Shown: positions 8,498 to 16,818 of the stretch, one piece after another
Numbering within the stretch: position 1 is the stretch's first letter
How the letters are laid out: each line of letters opens with the position of its first letter
NCBI RefSeq assembly: GCF_001467945.1
Contig: NZ_LNYQ01000012.1
Location: 617,618 to 681,617 of the forward strand
Direction of reading: 5' to 3'
Length of the DNA stretch: 64,000 nucleotides
Source: Legionella parisiensis
Lineage (GTDB): Bacteria > Pseudomonadota > Gammaproteobacteria > Legionellales > Legionellaceae
Notes under the pieces: generated by a model
What the model was told of the DNA's origin: nothing
Database searches by the model: none
The model's input: the letters and a program-made list of their open reading frames with translations, nothing else
Translations under genes and position numbers: made by a program

Positions 8498-10411
8498 ATG
8501 CTTTCACAACAGGCTGCTGCGGAGTTACTGAGAAAATATGGAAAAGATTTAGAAAATTTACAAAAAATCACAATAAACACTTCTCTAGGATTCAGAAGTG
8601 ATTCTCAATTTATTCCCGATTTACTCAAAGCATTAGATTGCATAGCAAATGGAAAAACTTATGAACCTACTAGCCATATGACAGGTATGAGTAGCATAGG
8701 TAAGGTAACGAACGATCCTCAAAAAGCTGTGGGCGACCTTGGGGCTTTTTTTGATGATAAATTTATAGAAACCTATTTTGGGTCTACAAACAAGGCAACT
8801 ATAGAACGCGCGGTTCATGGCGTGGATCTTGATAAGTTAAAAGCAAACATACTTCAATTTTGCAAAGAGATAAAGCCTCCTACTGTCACTGAAAAAAATG
8901 ATACAGTACAAAAATCAAGGGCGATCGCTTTGACAATGGGTGCACATGTTGAGTTCAGAGTTAAAGGTTTTAAGCATAATAATCCAGAGCATAATGCAAG
9001 ACAACCCCTGGACACTGTTCAATTTGAATTTCGTACGACATCAGAGCGAGACACTTTTTACGAGAGAATCAGGAGCATTTCTCCTTCAGATGTTTCAAAA
9101 GATGTTACAGCAACCAAGAAAGATTCATACGGCAACGCTATCCCGATTGTTCTGGTAAAGCCTGAGGCTATAAAAAGTATTGATGTTGTTCTTTTTCCAA
9201 GAGATACAAAATTATCACAAACTGAATTTATTGAAACGACGAGAAGTTTAATCAATGCAGGCATTTTTGCGGGGCGATCATCAAGGCTTGAAGAATCGCT
9301 TAAGACAATCTGCGATGCTCTTGAAACGGGCAATCTGATCGATGGCAGCCAGATTAGTGCACAGGTAAGTGGTGGCTGGATGGCTTCTGGTCAACAAAAA
9401 ACTCTATCTGGGATGATCTCAGTAGATGAAGCATGGACTTTTTTATTTCAGCAAATGGGGGAGCTTGATAATTCTCAGTATAAGGAAGCGATCAGAGACA
9501 GACTGGAGAAACACTTTAGTACACAGAAATATCCTATAGAGGTTAGGCATCTATGGTTTGAGACATTTTCAGATCAGGAAGGATATAAAAAAGATTCAAA
9601 ATACTCTAACGTTGAAAACTTTGTTTCAGGTCGTCCGGAGCATCAAGTTTCAGTCGGACAACCAAGAACAGAGACCCACCATTCTAACCTCAGGCAACCA
9701 AGAACAGAGACTCCCCACTCGACAAGTAAGCACCCAGGAGCAACGGTTCACCACCATCCTACTGTCAAGCAACCTAGTCCACCGGTACACCAATCTACTT
9801 CCGTTGACACACATAAAGCATTTATCCAACATTTTATCCAGCATCATGCTTCTGGAGTTGAAAGGCTTCCGCTAGTAGAAAAAGGCGGCGTTAAAATTGA
9901 GTTTAAAAATAAGAACTTTCTTGATAATTTCAAAGCGTTATATGGTCAATATATGAGTGGGGCAAAAGAGCATCCTGGACATGCGGGAAAAGTTTATCTT
10001 ACAGTACCTATTGTTCAAATTGAAAAAATGGAAAATGGGTTATTGAAGGGCAAGTATCAGCATTATGTAACATCGAATAAAGAAAATAGGGACGTTGCTT
10101 CAGTGGCTACATGTGACACTTTGAAAGAGCAAAGCATTAAAGACAAATACCAACAATGTAGGGGAGATTTTTTAAAAAGTACGATTCTCAAGGATTTTTA
10201 TGAGGATCTGGAAAATGCAGGTACTCCAAAGGCGGTAAATGAAGTTATTGAGAGGTATAAACGTGATGGAAGATACGATACCCTCGCCAAGGCTCAAAAT
10301 ACTACGATGCAGGTTCTTGGTATGACCACATCATCGGCACAAGCTTTTGAAAAGATGATAGCGGAACGGTTAGACGATATTGGAAAAGAGCAAAGAGCCA
10401 TAGCATCATGA
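8498..10411 (+). CDS. Large modular protein with repeated IEF/VPP-type module and conserved C-terminal domain; effector candidate
   Basis: The ATG at 8498 follows TTGAGG, giving 637 residues; a TTG start 15 nt upstream is less likely. No signal peptide or membrane segment. Residues 150-230 (RVKGF, HNARQPLD, VQFEFRTTSERDTF, IVLVKPEAI) and 463-511 (VKIEFKNKNFLDNF, KVYLTVPIVQIEKM) contain the module also found three or more times in the protein at 62716-64000 and twice at 43963-44859. Between them is a Pro/His-rich linker (about 378-435) with degenerate QPRTETxHS repeats. The last 91 residues, starting near DKYQQCRGDFLKSTILKDFY, are about half identical to the C-terminus of the 62716 protein. 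Function unknown. The modular build with a shared C-terminus suggests a family of secreted substrates (inference). It stands alone, with a palindrome downstream. Confidence 0.75.
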   Translation: MLSQQAAAELLRKYGKDLENLQKITINTSLGFRSDSQFIPDLLKALDCIANGKTYEPTSHMTGMSSIGKVTNDPQKAVGDLGAFFDDKFIETYFGSTNKATIERAVHGVDLDKLKANILQFCKEIKPPTVTEKNDTVQKSRAIALTMGAHVEFRVKGFKHNNPEHNARQPLDTVQFEFRTTSERDTFYERIRSISPSDVSKDVTATKKDSYGNAIPIVLVKPEAIKSIDVVLFPRDTKLSQTEFIETTRSLINAGIFAGRSSRLEESLKTICDALETGNLIDGSQISAQVSGGWMASGQQKTLSGMISVDEAWTFLFQQMGELDNSQYKEAIRDRLEKHFSTQKYPIEVRHLWFETFSDQEGYKKDSKYSNVENFVSGRPEHQVSVGQPRTETHHSNLRQPRTETPHSTSKHPGATVHHHPTVKQPSPPVHQSTSVDTHKAFIQHFIQHHASGVERLPLVEKGGVKIEFKNKNFLDNFKALYGQYMSGAKEHPGHAGKVYLTVPIVQIEKMENGLLKGKYQHYVTSNKENRDVASVATCDTLKEQSIKDKYQQCRGDFLKSTILKDFYEDLENAGTPKAVNEVIERYKRDGRYDTLAKAQNTTMQVLGMTTSSAQAFEKMIAERLDDIGKEQRAIAS

Positions 10412-10446
10412 TAACAGAGTTACTTGTGAGTGATAATGAAGTGGAA

Positions 10447-10470
10447 ATCCTGGTTGCTGGCAACCAGGAT
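10447..10470. repeat. Dispersed palindromic repeat, perfect copy
   Basis: ATCCTGGTTGC and GCAACCAGGAT form perfect 11-bp arms around a 2-nt centre (TG). It sits between convergent genes and may act as a bidirectional terminator or a REP-like element. Confidence 0.8.
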
Positions 10471-10491
10471 ACGCTATCAATGATTTTATAG

Positions 10492-11358
10492 TTACAAGCA
10501 ATGTTTATTGGGATTTCTCTTCATGCAGAGATTGGTAAAGTAATATTTTAAATCGGATACAAAGATATCTCCCTCATTTTCCATTACAAATATTCTTTCA
10601 GGTTGCAACTCAAGATAATTGGAGGCTTTTAAAATAGAGTAATAAACTGCTCCTGCATAGGAGAAAATCCATTTGTCTAAAAAGGGTAGAATCATCTCGG
10701 GATCATTAGAATAAAAGCGTTGGTAAATATCGGCAATTAATTCCTTTCTCATGTCGAAATTACTTTTAAAATAAAAATTGCTTCGATCCTGGCTATAAAG
10801 CGCAAATGGAGGCTTATCGGGGTTATTTTTCAAACCCGCATTCAGATTCATCGATGTAATAACCCCTTTGGCATTTTCAATGTGTAATGTTGCAACATTG
10901 AATAAATTATATCCATTGTATTTTTGCAGGTAGGCTTTTAAATAATCAATGGCTTTATCAGTTAATGGATCAAAATAACTTTGAATAGAAAAATTTACCG
11001 CATGTTGCTCCGGACTATCCTGATCATAGCCGCAGTTGACATAAATATTGTAGGTAAACAGGTTGGGAGTGATTTTTTTTGAAAATACGCGATCGATTTC
11101 ATCTTCCACTTCCTCGCAACTGAGCTTCAATCCTGCAACATTACCGCGGACACGAACGACTTGCGTTGGAAAATCAATGCTTCTTTGGATCATTTGCTGC
11201 ACATCAGGTAGTTCTTGTTCGTTACTATAATGCCTGCTTATAGTATTTTTATTCTTAGGCAAGGGAGAAAAAATGAGCCCTTCTGAATTGCTGTCAGCAT
11301 GAGCAAAAGCAAGAAGGGGTGACAAAAACAAAGCGCCCATTAAATAGTTTATTTTCAT
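10492..11358 (-). CDS. Exported protein of unknown function
   Basis: 288 residues with a clear Sec signal peptide (MKINYLMGALFLSPLLAFAHA, with cleavage likely near AHA-D; first 21 residues overall). The mature part has three or four Cys residues (YVNCGYD, LSCEEVED and a C-terminal NKHC), compatible with disulfides in the periplasm or outside. A conserved-looking beta/alpha text (YNIYVNCGYD, NVATLHIENAKGV) precedes a helical C-terminus. No family recognised. It could be a type II-secreted or periplasmic protein, perhaps a binding protein or enzyme inhibitor, but nothing in the sequence decides. The upstream region (11359-11423) has an AGGAG-like site in CAAACTCCTTTTTT read on the reverse strand. 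Confidence 0.75.
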   Translation of the reverse strand: MKINYLMGALFLSPLLAFAHADSNSEGLIFSPLPKNKNTISRHYSNEQELPDVQQMIQRSIDFPTQVVRVRGNVAGLKLSCEEVEDEIDRVFSKKITPNLFTYNIYVNCGYDQDSPEQHAVNFSIQSYFDPLTDKAIDYLKAYLQKYNGYNLFNVATLHIENAKGVITSMNLNAGLKNNPDKPPFALYSQDRSNFYFKSNFDMRKELIADIYQRFYSNDPEMILPFLDKWIFSYAGAVYYSILKASNYLELQPERIFVMENEGDIFVSDLKYYFTNLCMKRNPNKHCL

Positions 11359-11423
11359 AACAAACTCCTTTTTTAATTAATCTGAATTCCATTCAAATGA
11401 TGATTCGGTAAAGCAGTGTTGCG

Positions 11424-11693
11424 TCATGACACGAATCTGATATGAAGCACCGTATATCTTATCTGGTTTACAGAATAGATCCTACGGTGAATAAAAAAGG
11501 ATAAAACCTGGTTGCAAGCAACCAGGCCACGTTGTGGACAATCTTTTTTTCCATGAATACCTTCTTTCATCACTGGATCGAGATAAAAGGTGTTTTCACT
11601 ATAAAAAGACAATAGATTTTCAACTGCTTCTGGACCGCCGGTCCATGATGGAAGCCACTTACTGCAAAGCATTTCTGCATCTTTTAACTCCAT
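11424..11693 (-). pseudogene. Truncated NTF2/SnoaL-like protein remnant
   Basis: The frame is 89 codons, but only the first 50 or so residues look like a protein family: LCSKWLPSWTGG, VENLLSFYSENTFYLDP, GIHGK match the start of nuclear-transport-factor-2-like proteins, which normally run about 120-140 residues. Exactly where the fold should continue, the frame enters the palindromic repeat at 11507-11526 and then non-coding sequence. The C-terminal two thirds are absent, so this is a broken gene rather than a small intact one. NTF2-like folds serve many small-molecule enzymes and binding proteins, so the original function cannot be told. Confidence 0.7.
11507..11526. repeat. Dispersed palindromic repeat, perfect copy
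   Basis: CCTGGTTGC-AA-GCAACCAGG, perfect 9-bp arms. It coincides with the point where the NTF2-like reading frame loses family resemblance, as if the element marks the deletion or insertion junction. Confidence 0.8.
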
Positions 11694-11772
11694 GTATCGC
11701 TCTCCTTTTGCCTGGCGTTTTTGGTGAATAGAAGACCCTAATTTTTTTGAATTTGTTTTTGAGTCATTTTTT

Positions 11773-11803
11773 TTGTAAAAAATCTGCAGCTATCGATTAT
11801 AAT
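11773..11803 (+). promoter_or_regulatory. Candidate sigma-70 promoter of patatin gene
   Basis: A perfect TATAAT at 11798-11803 lies 33 bp before the preferred start codon. An upstream TTGTAA at 11773-11778 is a weak -35 match with a 19-bp spacer. AT-rich tracts precede it. Confidence 0.4.
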
Positions 11804-11836
11804 TGTAAAGAACAAGGACGGTAAGGAGTGATAAGT

Positions 11837-13051
11837 ATGGGAAAGAAAATTAAAGAAAAAGTATCAAGACATCATAAAAGCCCTTTATGCCGCATAAATA
11901 AGCCTGTAGTGCCTTTAAATAATATCAAACAAACGTATGACCGGATTGCCTGTGTTTTTCAAGGAGGCGGTGCATTAGGGGCTTATCAGGTTGGTGCATT
12001 TCGCGCAATCCATGAAAAAGGATATCATCCTAATTTTCTGGCGGGAGTATCTATAGGAGCCATTAACAGCGCGATTATTGCCGGGAATCCAAGAAACCAG
12101 CAAATTGAAAAATTAACTGCATTTTGGAATACGATTGTACCTAAAATATGGACCGATGTATTTTATGAGGCTGAAGTTCCAAATTTGTTACATCATTTTC
12201 ATAACCGCGTGGGTGCTATGAATACGATCTTTAATGGTCTGGAGGGCTTTTTTAAACCCCGTCCCTTTCCACCATCGCCGTTATCCTATGATACACCGGA
12301 TAAACTCAGCTATTATGATACCTCCTTTCTCAAAACAACATTGGAAAGTTTAATTGATTTTGATCGCATTAATGATAAAAAAGTCACCCTCTGTTTGGGA
12401 GCGGTTAATGTGGTATCGGGGGAGATGGAGTTTTTTAATAATCAAAAAATTACCATCACTCCTGAGCATATCATGGCAAGCGGCGCACTCCCCCCAGGCC
12501 TTCCCGCAGTTAAAATCGGTGATGATTATTATTGGGACGGTGGTATCTATGCGAATACGCCTCTTGTGACAGTTCTGGATGCTCTACCCGAATTGGATAC
12601 ATTATGTTTTGTAGTGGATTGTTTTAGTCTGCAAGGACGATTGCCGCAAACGATGGATGAACTTGAAGAAAGGCAAAAAGACATACGTTATGCCAGTCAC
12701 TCACGACGACTCACTAATGTTTATACTAGCCGCCAAAACTTGCAAGCGGCTATTCAGTTTCTGGGTGAAAAATTAAGTCCGGAGGCAAGGAAAGATCCTG
12801 ACGTTCAGAAAATACTCGAATTGGGACATAGCAAACATTTCAGTGTGGTGCATATAATTTATCGGGGCTCTCCCTTTACTCATTCATTCAAAGACTATAA
12901 CTTCGTTCGCTCCGCAGTTAATTATCGCATGAATACAGGTTATGAAAATGCAATGGAGGTTCTTAAAAATCCTGTCTGGGAAAAAAAATTAGATAAACCC
13001 ATGCTTTGTTCTATTTACGGCGTACCCCCCGATTATTTTGAACAGCATTAA
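11837..13051 (+). CDS. Patatin-like phospholipase with DUF3734-type C-terminus
   Basis: 404 residues from the ATG at 11837, which has AAGGAG eight bases upstream; the GTG nine bases earlier overlaps that site and is rejected. The N-terminal half is a patatin fold: oxyanion loop QGGGALGAYQVG (residues 42-53), nucleophile elbow G70-V-S72-I-G74, and DGG with Asp234, forming the Ser-Asp dyad. The C-terminal part (SRRLTNVYTSRQNLQAA onward) matches the DUF3734-like extension of bacterial patatins. There is no signal peptide, so it acts in the cytosol or is delivered by a secretion system. The expected reaction is hydrolysis of acyl chains from phospholipids. Legionella encodes many patatin-like phospholipases, some of them Dot/Icm effectors; this longer type is more often a housekeeping membrane-lipid enzyme. 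Monocistronic with its own promoter. Confidence 0.85.
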   Translation: MGKKIKEKVSRHHKSPLCRINKPVVPLNNIKQTYDRIACVFQGGGALGAYQVGAFRAIHEKGYHPNFLAGVSIGAINSAIIAGNPRNQQIEKLTAFWNTIVPKIWTDVFYEAEVPNLLHHFHNRVGAMNTIFNGLEGFFKPRPFPPSPLSYDTPDKLSYYDTSFLKTTLESLIDFDRINDKKVTLCLGAVNVVSGEMEFFNNQKITITPEHIMASGALPPGLPAVKIGDDYYWDGGIYANTPLVTVLDALPELDTLCFVVDCFSLQGRLPQTMDELEERQKDIRYASHSRRLTNVYTSRQNLQAAIQFLGEKLSPEARKDPDVQKILELGHSKHFSVVHIIYRGSPFTHSFKDYNFVRSAVNYRMNTGYENAMEVLKNPVWEKKLDKPMLCSIYGVPPDYFEQH

Positions 13052-13171
13052 ATGTTGATGAGTACAGGATGACCCGGGCATTGCCCGCGAAATTCCCATC
13101 TATCCAGCAGTCTTCAATGAATACTTTCGTGTTGGCGGCGCCGCTGGCACGTAGTCTAGCTGCTAGTGTTA

Positions 13172-13960
13172 TCAGGTATTTTCCTGATTGCGTCTATGAA
13201 GAAAAGCGGCAATTCTAAGACTTAGTGCATCAGGAGTATATTTAGCGGAGGAAGCGAGTATTTTACTCATGATACCTGGAATAATAAAAAGTTTGTTTTT
13301 CTTAAAGCCTTGATAGGCGGCTTTGGCAATTTGCTCTGTAGATTTTATCCCAATGAAGCCCCTGGCTAAAAAGCTATTCTCCATTCCTGCTTCTTTAAAA
13401 AAATCTGACTGAGTAGGGCCCGGACAGAGGATGGAAAGGGTAACTCCTGTTCCTTTTAATTCATAAGCCAGCGCTTCCGAAAAAGAGGCCACATAGCTTT
13501 TTGATGCGTAATATGCCGACATGAAAGGGCCTGGTTGAAAGGCCGCAGTAGACGCCACCTGGAGTATCTTGCCCTTGCCTTTGTGAACAAATTTTTTGGC
13601 AAAATAATAAGTGAGCATTGTCAATGTTGCCATATTGAGTTGCATCAACGCTTTTAAATACTCGGCATCCATAGAAATGAAGTCACCAAGATAACCTATG
13701 CCCGCGTTATTCACTAAACAATCGACTTCTATATTCAGTGTCTCGATTTGATTGATTAAATCATCAGCTGATCCGGGTGTGCTGAGATCCAATACAATGA
13801 CATTTACTTTGACTGAATACTTTTCTTTAATTTGATCAGCGAGCTCTTCCAATAAATTTTGATTGCGCGCGGTTAAAATTAAATCATGGCCGTGGTTTGC
13901 AAACTCCAACGCTAACGCTTTGCCAATTCCTCTTGAAGCACCAGTGATGAGAGTAATCAT
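13172..13960 (-). CDS. Short-chain dehydrogenase/reductase
   Basis: 262 residues, the usual classical SDR length. The Rossmann nucleotide motif TGASRGIG is at residues 6-13, an LDLS acidic turn near 58-60, NNAG at 84-87, and the catalytic Ser137, Tyr150 and Lys154 (SAYYASK). Arg32 after the second strand suggests NADPH preference. The PGPTQSDF segment and C-terminal hydrophobic helix resemble the DltE/YqjQ-like group, whose substrates are mostly unknown. Cytosolic. The gene converges with the patatin gene across a 120-bp interval of noticeably higher GC content, and has no operon partner. Confidence 0.85.
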   Translation of the reverse strand: MITLITGASRGIGKALALEFANHGHDLILTARNQNLLEELADQIKEKYSVKVNVIVLDLSTPGSADDLINQIETLNIEVDCLVNNAGIGYLGDFISMDAEYLKALMQLNMATLTMLTYYFAKKFVHKGKGKILQVASTAAFQPGPFMSAYYASKSYVASFSEALAYELKGTGVTLSILCPGPTQSDFFKEAGMENSFLARGFIGIKSTEQIAKAAYQGFKKNKLFIIPGIMSKILASSAKYTPDALSLRIAAFLHRRNQENT

Positions 13961-14062
13961 TTTTTAAAAGTGGTTGAGCATTTTCCCTATTATATATCTA
14001 TAAGATTGTGAATTCATATATTAATTTAATGGCGTTAGCAGCACTTTAGGGAAAGTTAAATC

Positions 14063-14082
14063 ATGGTTGCAAGCTACCAACC
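14063..14082. repeat. Degenerate copy of dispersed palindromic repeat
   Basis: TGGTTGCAAGCTACCAACCA is a decayed copy of the repeat, between the divergent SDR gene and the 14205 gene. Confidence 0.45.
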
Positions 14083-14204
14083 AAGCTCTGTGCTTATCCA
14101 GTCTCTTGTATTAGGTCAAACGATTCAACCTGCAAAGTAATAATTTGATTGGATAGTTTCAAAGTGATTCATAAAGCAGTATACTTGCCGCTTTTTTACT
14201 CATC

Positions 14205-14789
14205 ATGGTGATTTCAATGACAATATTGGCTGTTTGTGGTCCTGTAGGTAGTGATTATAAGGCGTTCAGTGAACAATGTTATTCTTTATTAAATAAAAAG
14301 AACACTACCTTAATTGATAGTTCTGCATATAATTCTATCCATTCATTATTATCTGCTATAGAGAGTGAGCAGGGCGATGTCATCGTTTTTGGGCCAGATA
14401 TTTTTTTGGATAAAAAATTACGTGATGAATTTGATGTCAAAGTATTTCTTGAATTGGATTCAGATCTGTGCCTGAGTAACTATTTAAAATCATCCATTTC
14501 AAGCGATACATTTGATCTGGTAAAACAACTGGAAAATTACGAAAATCAGATTAAACCGCTGAATGAAAAAATAAGAGTCTCGTCCACATTCGCAGCACTG
14601 CGCCGTCCACAAACCAGCGCAAATGATGTATTAATTGACCTGTTAATTGATAAAGAAGAGCAAACCTTAAAGCAATACAAAACTCCATCTGCTTTTTTAC
14701 CCCGAGATATGTTCTGGCAACCTGCATCTTTATCTGTGTTGAAACAAACAAATGATAAAGTGGAAACTCGAAATCAGATGTTTATCTAA
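14205..14789 (+). CDS. Uridine-kinase/phosphoribulokinase-like protein lacking the P-loop
   Basis: 194 residues from ATG 14205; a second ATG at 14217, preceded by GGTGA, could be the true start. The second half resembles uridine kinase: a hydrophobic strand DVIVFGPD, then VKVFLELDSDLCLSNYL (as in VFVDTDSDxRL) and YENQIKPLNEKI (as in QYxxxVKPxxxxFI). But the N-terminal glycine loop reads CGPVGSDYKAF instead of GxxxxGK(S/T), so the phosphate-binding Lys and Ser/Thr are missing, and the usual DxF(Y/D) segment is not evident. It is therefore unlikely to bind ATP normally. It may be a pseudokinase or a diverged relative. It is short for the family (about 210). A perfect palindromic repeat follows the stop codon. 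Confidence 0.5.
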   Translation: MVISMTILAVCGPVGSDYKAFSEQCYSLLNKKNTTLIDSSAYNSIHSLLSAIESEQGDVIVFGPDIFLDKKLRDEFDVKVFLELDSDLCLSNYLKSSISSDTFDLVKQLENYENQIKPLNEKIRVSSTFAALRRPQTSANDVLIDLLIDKEEQTLKQYKTPSAFLPRDMFWQPASLSVLKQTNDKVETRNQMFI

Positions 14790-14799
14790 AACCAAGCTT

Positions 14800-14823
14800 A
14801 TCCTGGTTGCCTGCAACCAGGAT
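14800..14823. repeat. Dispersed palindromic repeat, perfect copy
   Basis: ATCCTGGTTGC-CT-GCAACCAGGAT, perfect 11-bp arms, between convergent genes ending at 14789 and 14856. Arms are identical to the copy at 10447; only the central dinucleotide differs. Confidence 0.8.
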
Positions 14824-14855
14824 TTACCAGATAACTCCTTGCTCAGGGGCTGAAA

Positions 14856-15773
14856 TTATAAGTTAATATCTTGAGAGGTAATATTAATTTCATCTCCAAC
14901 TTGTCTTGCGACAACAAGAGTATATTCGGGAACCTCAAGCCAAGTAGTTGTGTCCTCAGTCAAAGGTTCAGATGATATAATTATGCTTTTTTTAGTACCT
15001 GCTTTCATTTTGTATTCGTTATCATACAACCCATAACTATCGCCGAAGGTATACCATAATGAGTGATAGCCGGAGTGGGCAGAGGGAGATGGATCATCGG
15101 GTTCTGGCCATCCATAATCCAGCACAAATCGGGTAGCAGCAATAAATTCGCCATTTGTTATAAATAGATTAACCGGTGAATTAATTTTTATATTTCTTTT
15201 TTGACGAACATGATGAAGTATTTTTAAAGTTTCAATAATTGCCTTAATAATATCTTCAGTTTCGTAATTTCCTGCACGATTAGGCAGTTGAGATAAAAAA
15301 ATAGAATAAATCCATTCGCTATCCGTAGTTCCATGAATATGTTTTTCATATTCAGGATCAATATATTCGAGTAAATCGTAACGCATGAGTTCAAAATCGC
15401 TTAACGAGCCATTATGAGCAAGCACCACATTCGAACCTGAAAAAATGAATGGATGTACATTTTGATTTGAGATGATCTGTTTTTCGTGATAAGAAACTCC
15501 GCGTAAATGCGCTAATAGACAATAAGGCGAAATTTTAGAGGCGAGGTTATACAGATTACCATCGTAAAAAGGCAACTGCGTTGTCTTGTATAAATAAGGC
15601 AATTGGGGGTTTGGTGATGTATGGTCCCATGCGGCCATACCAAATCCTGCCAGATTAAGTAAATGGGACATATATTTGGGATTATAACTTTGTTTGATAA
15701 ATGAATTATCTGGCTTATAGAGCAGTTCTTCAACCAGGATCGGTTTACCAAGGTAGGTTAATATTCTGCACAT
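14856..15773 (-). CDS. Class II glutamine amidotransferase (EgtC/YafJ-like)
   Basis: 305 residues. After Met removal Cys2 (MCRILTYLG) becomes the N-terminal nucleophile of an Ntn hydrolase. LLAHLRG near residue 87, VVLAHNGSLSDF near 116-127 and GTTDSEWIY near 148-156 are the conserved class II amidotransferase segments that bind the gamma-glutamyl group. There is no synthetase partner domain, as in the YafJ/EgtC family. EgtC removes glutamate from a gamma-glutamyl intermediate in ergothioneine synthesis. It is the last gene of a three-gene operon whose first gene is a glutamate-cysteine-ligase-like enzyme, so a gamma-glutamyl substrate is plausible (inference). The gap to the preceding gene is six bases, implying co-translation. 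Confidence 0.82.
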   Translation of the reverse strand: MCRILTYLGKPILVEELLYKPDNSFIKQSYNPKYMSHLLNLAGFGMAAWDHTSPNPQLPYLYKTTQLPFYDGNLYNLASKISPYCLLAHLRGVSYHEKQIISNQNVHPFIFSGSNVVLAHNGSLSDFELMRYDLLEYIDPEYEKHIHGTTDSEWIYSIFLSQLPNRAGNYETEDIIKAIIETLKILHHVRQKRNIKINSPVNLFITNGEFIAATRFVLDYGWPEPDDPSPSAHSGYHSLWYTFGDSYGLYDNEYKMKAGTKKSIIISSEPLTEDTTTWLEVPEYTLVVARQVGDEINITSQDINL

Positions 15774-15779
15774 ATCATG

Positions 15780-16808
15780 TTACCTATTATAGTTCTCTAT
15801 GTGGAGTCTTATGTCCAGTTTATAAATGGATTTTTTCAGAGCTACCAGCGAGCTAAAAATTAAATTAAACAGTTTATACCAAAGCAGAGGATTGTTTTCT
15901 TTAATCCGTTGTATGGTTGCCTCAGACAACTTGCATAAAACGGTATGTTCGCAGGTAACATATGTAAAATTAAACAATACATTATTTTCAATGCAACCTA
16001 TGCTGGCAATTAATGTTCCTGGGCCAATCACCGATAGTTTTGCGAGTTTACTGTCTTTTATGATGCAGGATTGAATTGCACCATAAATAACCAGATAGCA
16101 TGAGGCAGTGTTATCTCCTTCATTGACCAGTTTGCAATTTTTTGGTGCATTCAAAATAATGAAATGTTTGAGTAAGATAGCAATTTCATCTTGAGTAAAT
16201 GATTTAAGTGCAAGTAGATTCTCTATTTCTCTCTTATTGATATTACTTTCTTCAAAAATAATTTTCTTGGGTTGATTTAATGAATGAATAATTCTTTCAA
16301 AAAATGACAAACTCGTCATATCCGAATTAGAAATAAATGAAGTAATGATGTCATGTGTTGTTTTTAAGCTGTTACAAATCTGTTGTGCAACCACCCGTAA
16401 TATCTTATAACGAGTTTCTGGAAAATCATCAGCAAGCAATTCAAAGTAACTATTTGATATATGGATACAGAGAACTGCATCGGATGCGATAAAGGATGTA
16501 GAGGCAGCTGTATTTTCAATAAGACTATTTACCGTAAAAAAATGGCCTGGCTGAAGTATTTCCATATTGGTGACGCCCCCGCTCATTATTTGTGCGGTTA
16601 TACGCACCGCCCCTTCAAGGATGACATAGATTCCATCGGTTTCATTTCCTTGATGTACAATAGTTTCACCTGCAGTGAATGAAGAAATTTTGGCGTGTTT
16701 CAGCAGGAGCTCCAGCTCAATCGGATTCAGAAAGTCACCTATGCTATCGGTCAGCTGCCTATTAAGATTTAACTCGTTCTCATCTGATTCAATCACCATA
16801 GTATCCAT
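15780..16808 (-). CDS. Tandem cyclic-nucleotide-binding-domain protein
   Basis: 342 residues with two cNMP-binding beta-barrel folds (about 20-140 and 205-320). In the first, the elements AGETIVHQGNETDGIYVILEG (shown in part: GETIVHQGNETDGIYVILEG) and ILQPGHFFTV match the CAP/PKA-R family; the phosphate-binding-cassette position has SLIENTAASTSF, which lacks the usual Arg-Ala pair. The second has KLVNEGDNTASCYLVIYGAI and VIGPGTLIASIG, also without the consensus Arg. No DNA-binding helix-turn-helix or kinase domain is present. Ligand binding is thus uncertain. It sits between the ligase-like and amidotransferase genes with gaps of 10 and 6 bases, so it may regulate or scaffold these enzymes. 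A class III cyclase is encoded at 56121 in this window, but a link is only a suggestion. Confidence 0.75.
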   Translation of the reverse strand: MDTMVIESDENELNLNRQLTDSIGDFLNPIELELLLKHAKISSFTAGETIVHQGNETDGIYVILEGAVRITAQIMSGGVTNMEILQPGHFFTVNSLIENTAASTSFIASDAVLCIHISNSYFELLADDFPETRYKILRVVAQQICNSLKTTHDIITSFISNSDMTSLSFFERIIHSLNQPKKIIFEESNINKREIENLLALKSFTQDEIAILLKHFIILNAPKNCKLVNEGDNTASCYLVIYGAIQSCIIKDSKLAKLSVIGPGTLIASIGCIENNVLFNFTYVTCEHTVLCKLSEATIQRIKENNPLLWYKLFNLIFSSLVALKKSIYKLDIRLHIENYNR

Positions 16809-16818
16809 TGATATATCC

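Noticed and set aside
9650..9875. Overlapping open frames on both strands inside the 8498 gene
   Set aside because: They are shadows of the Pro/His-rich linker, whose biased codons keep other frames open.
13060..13160. GC-rich interval with small palindromes between convergent genes
   Set aside because: Composition is unusual, but no gene, known repeat or site could be identified.
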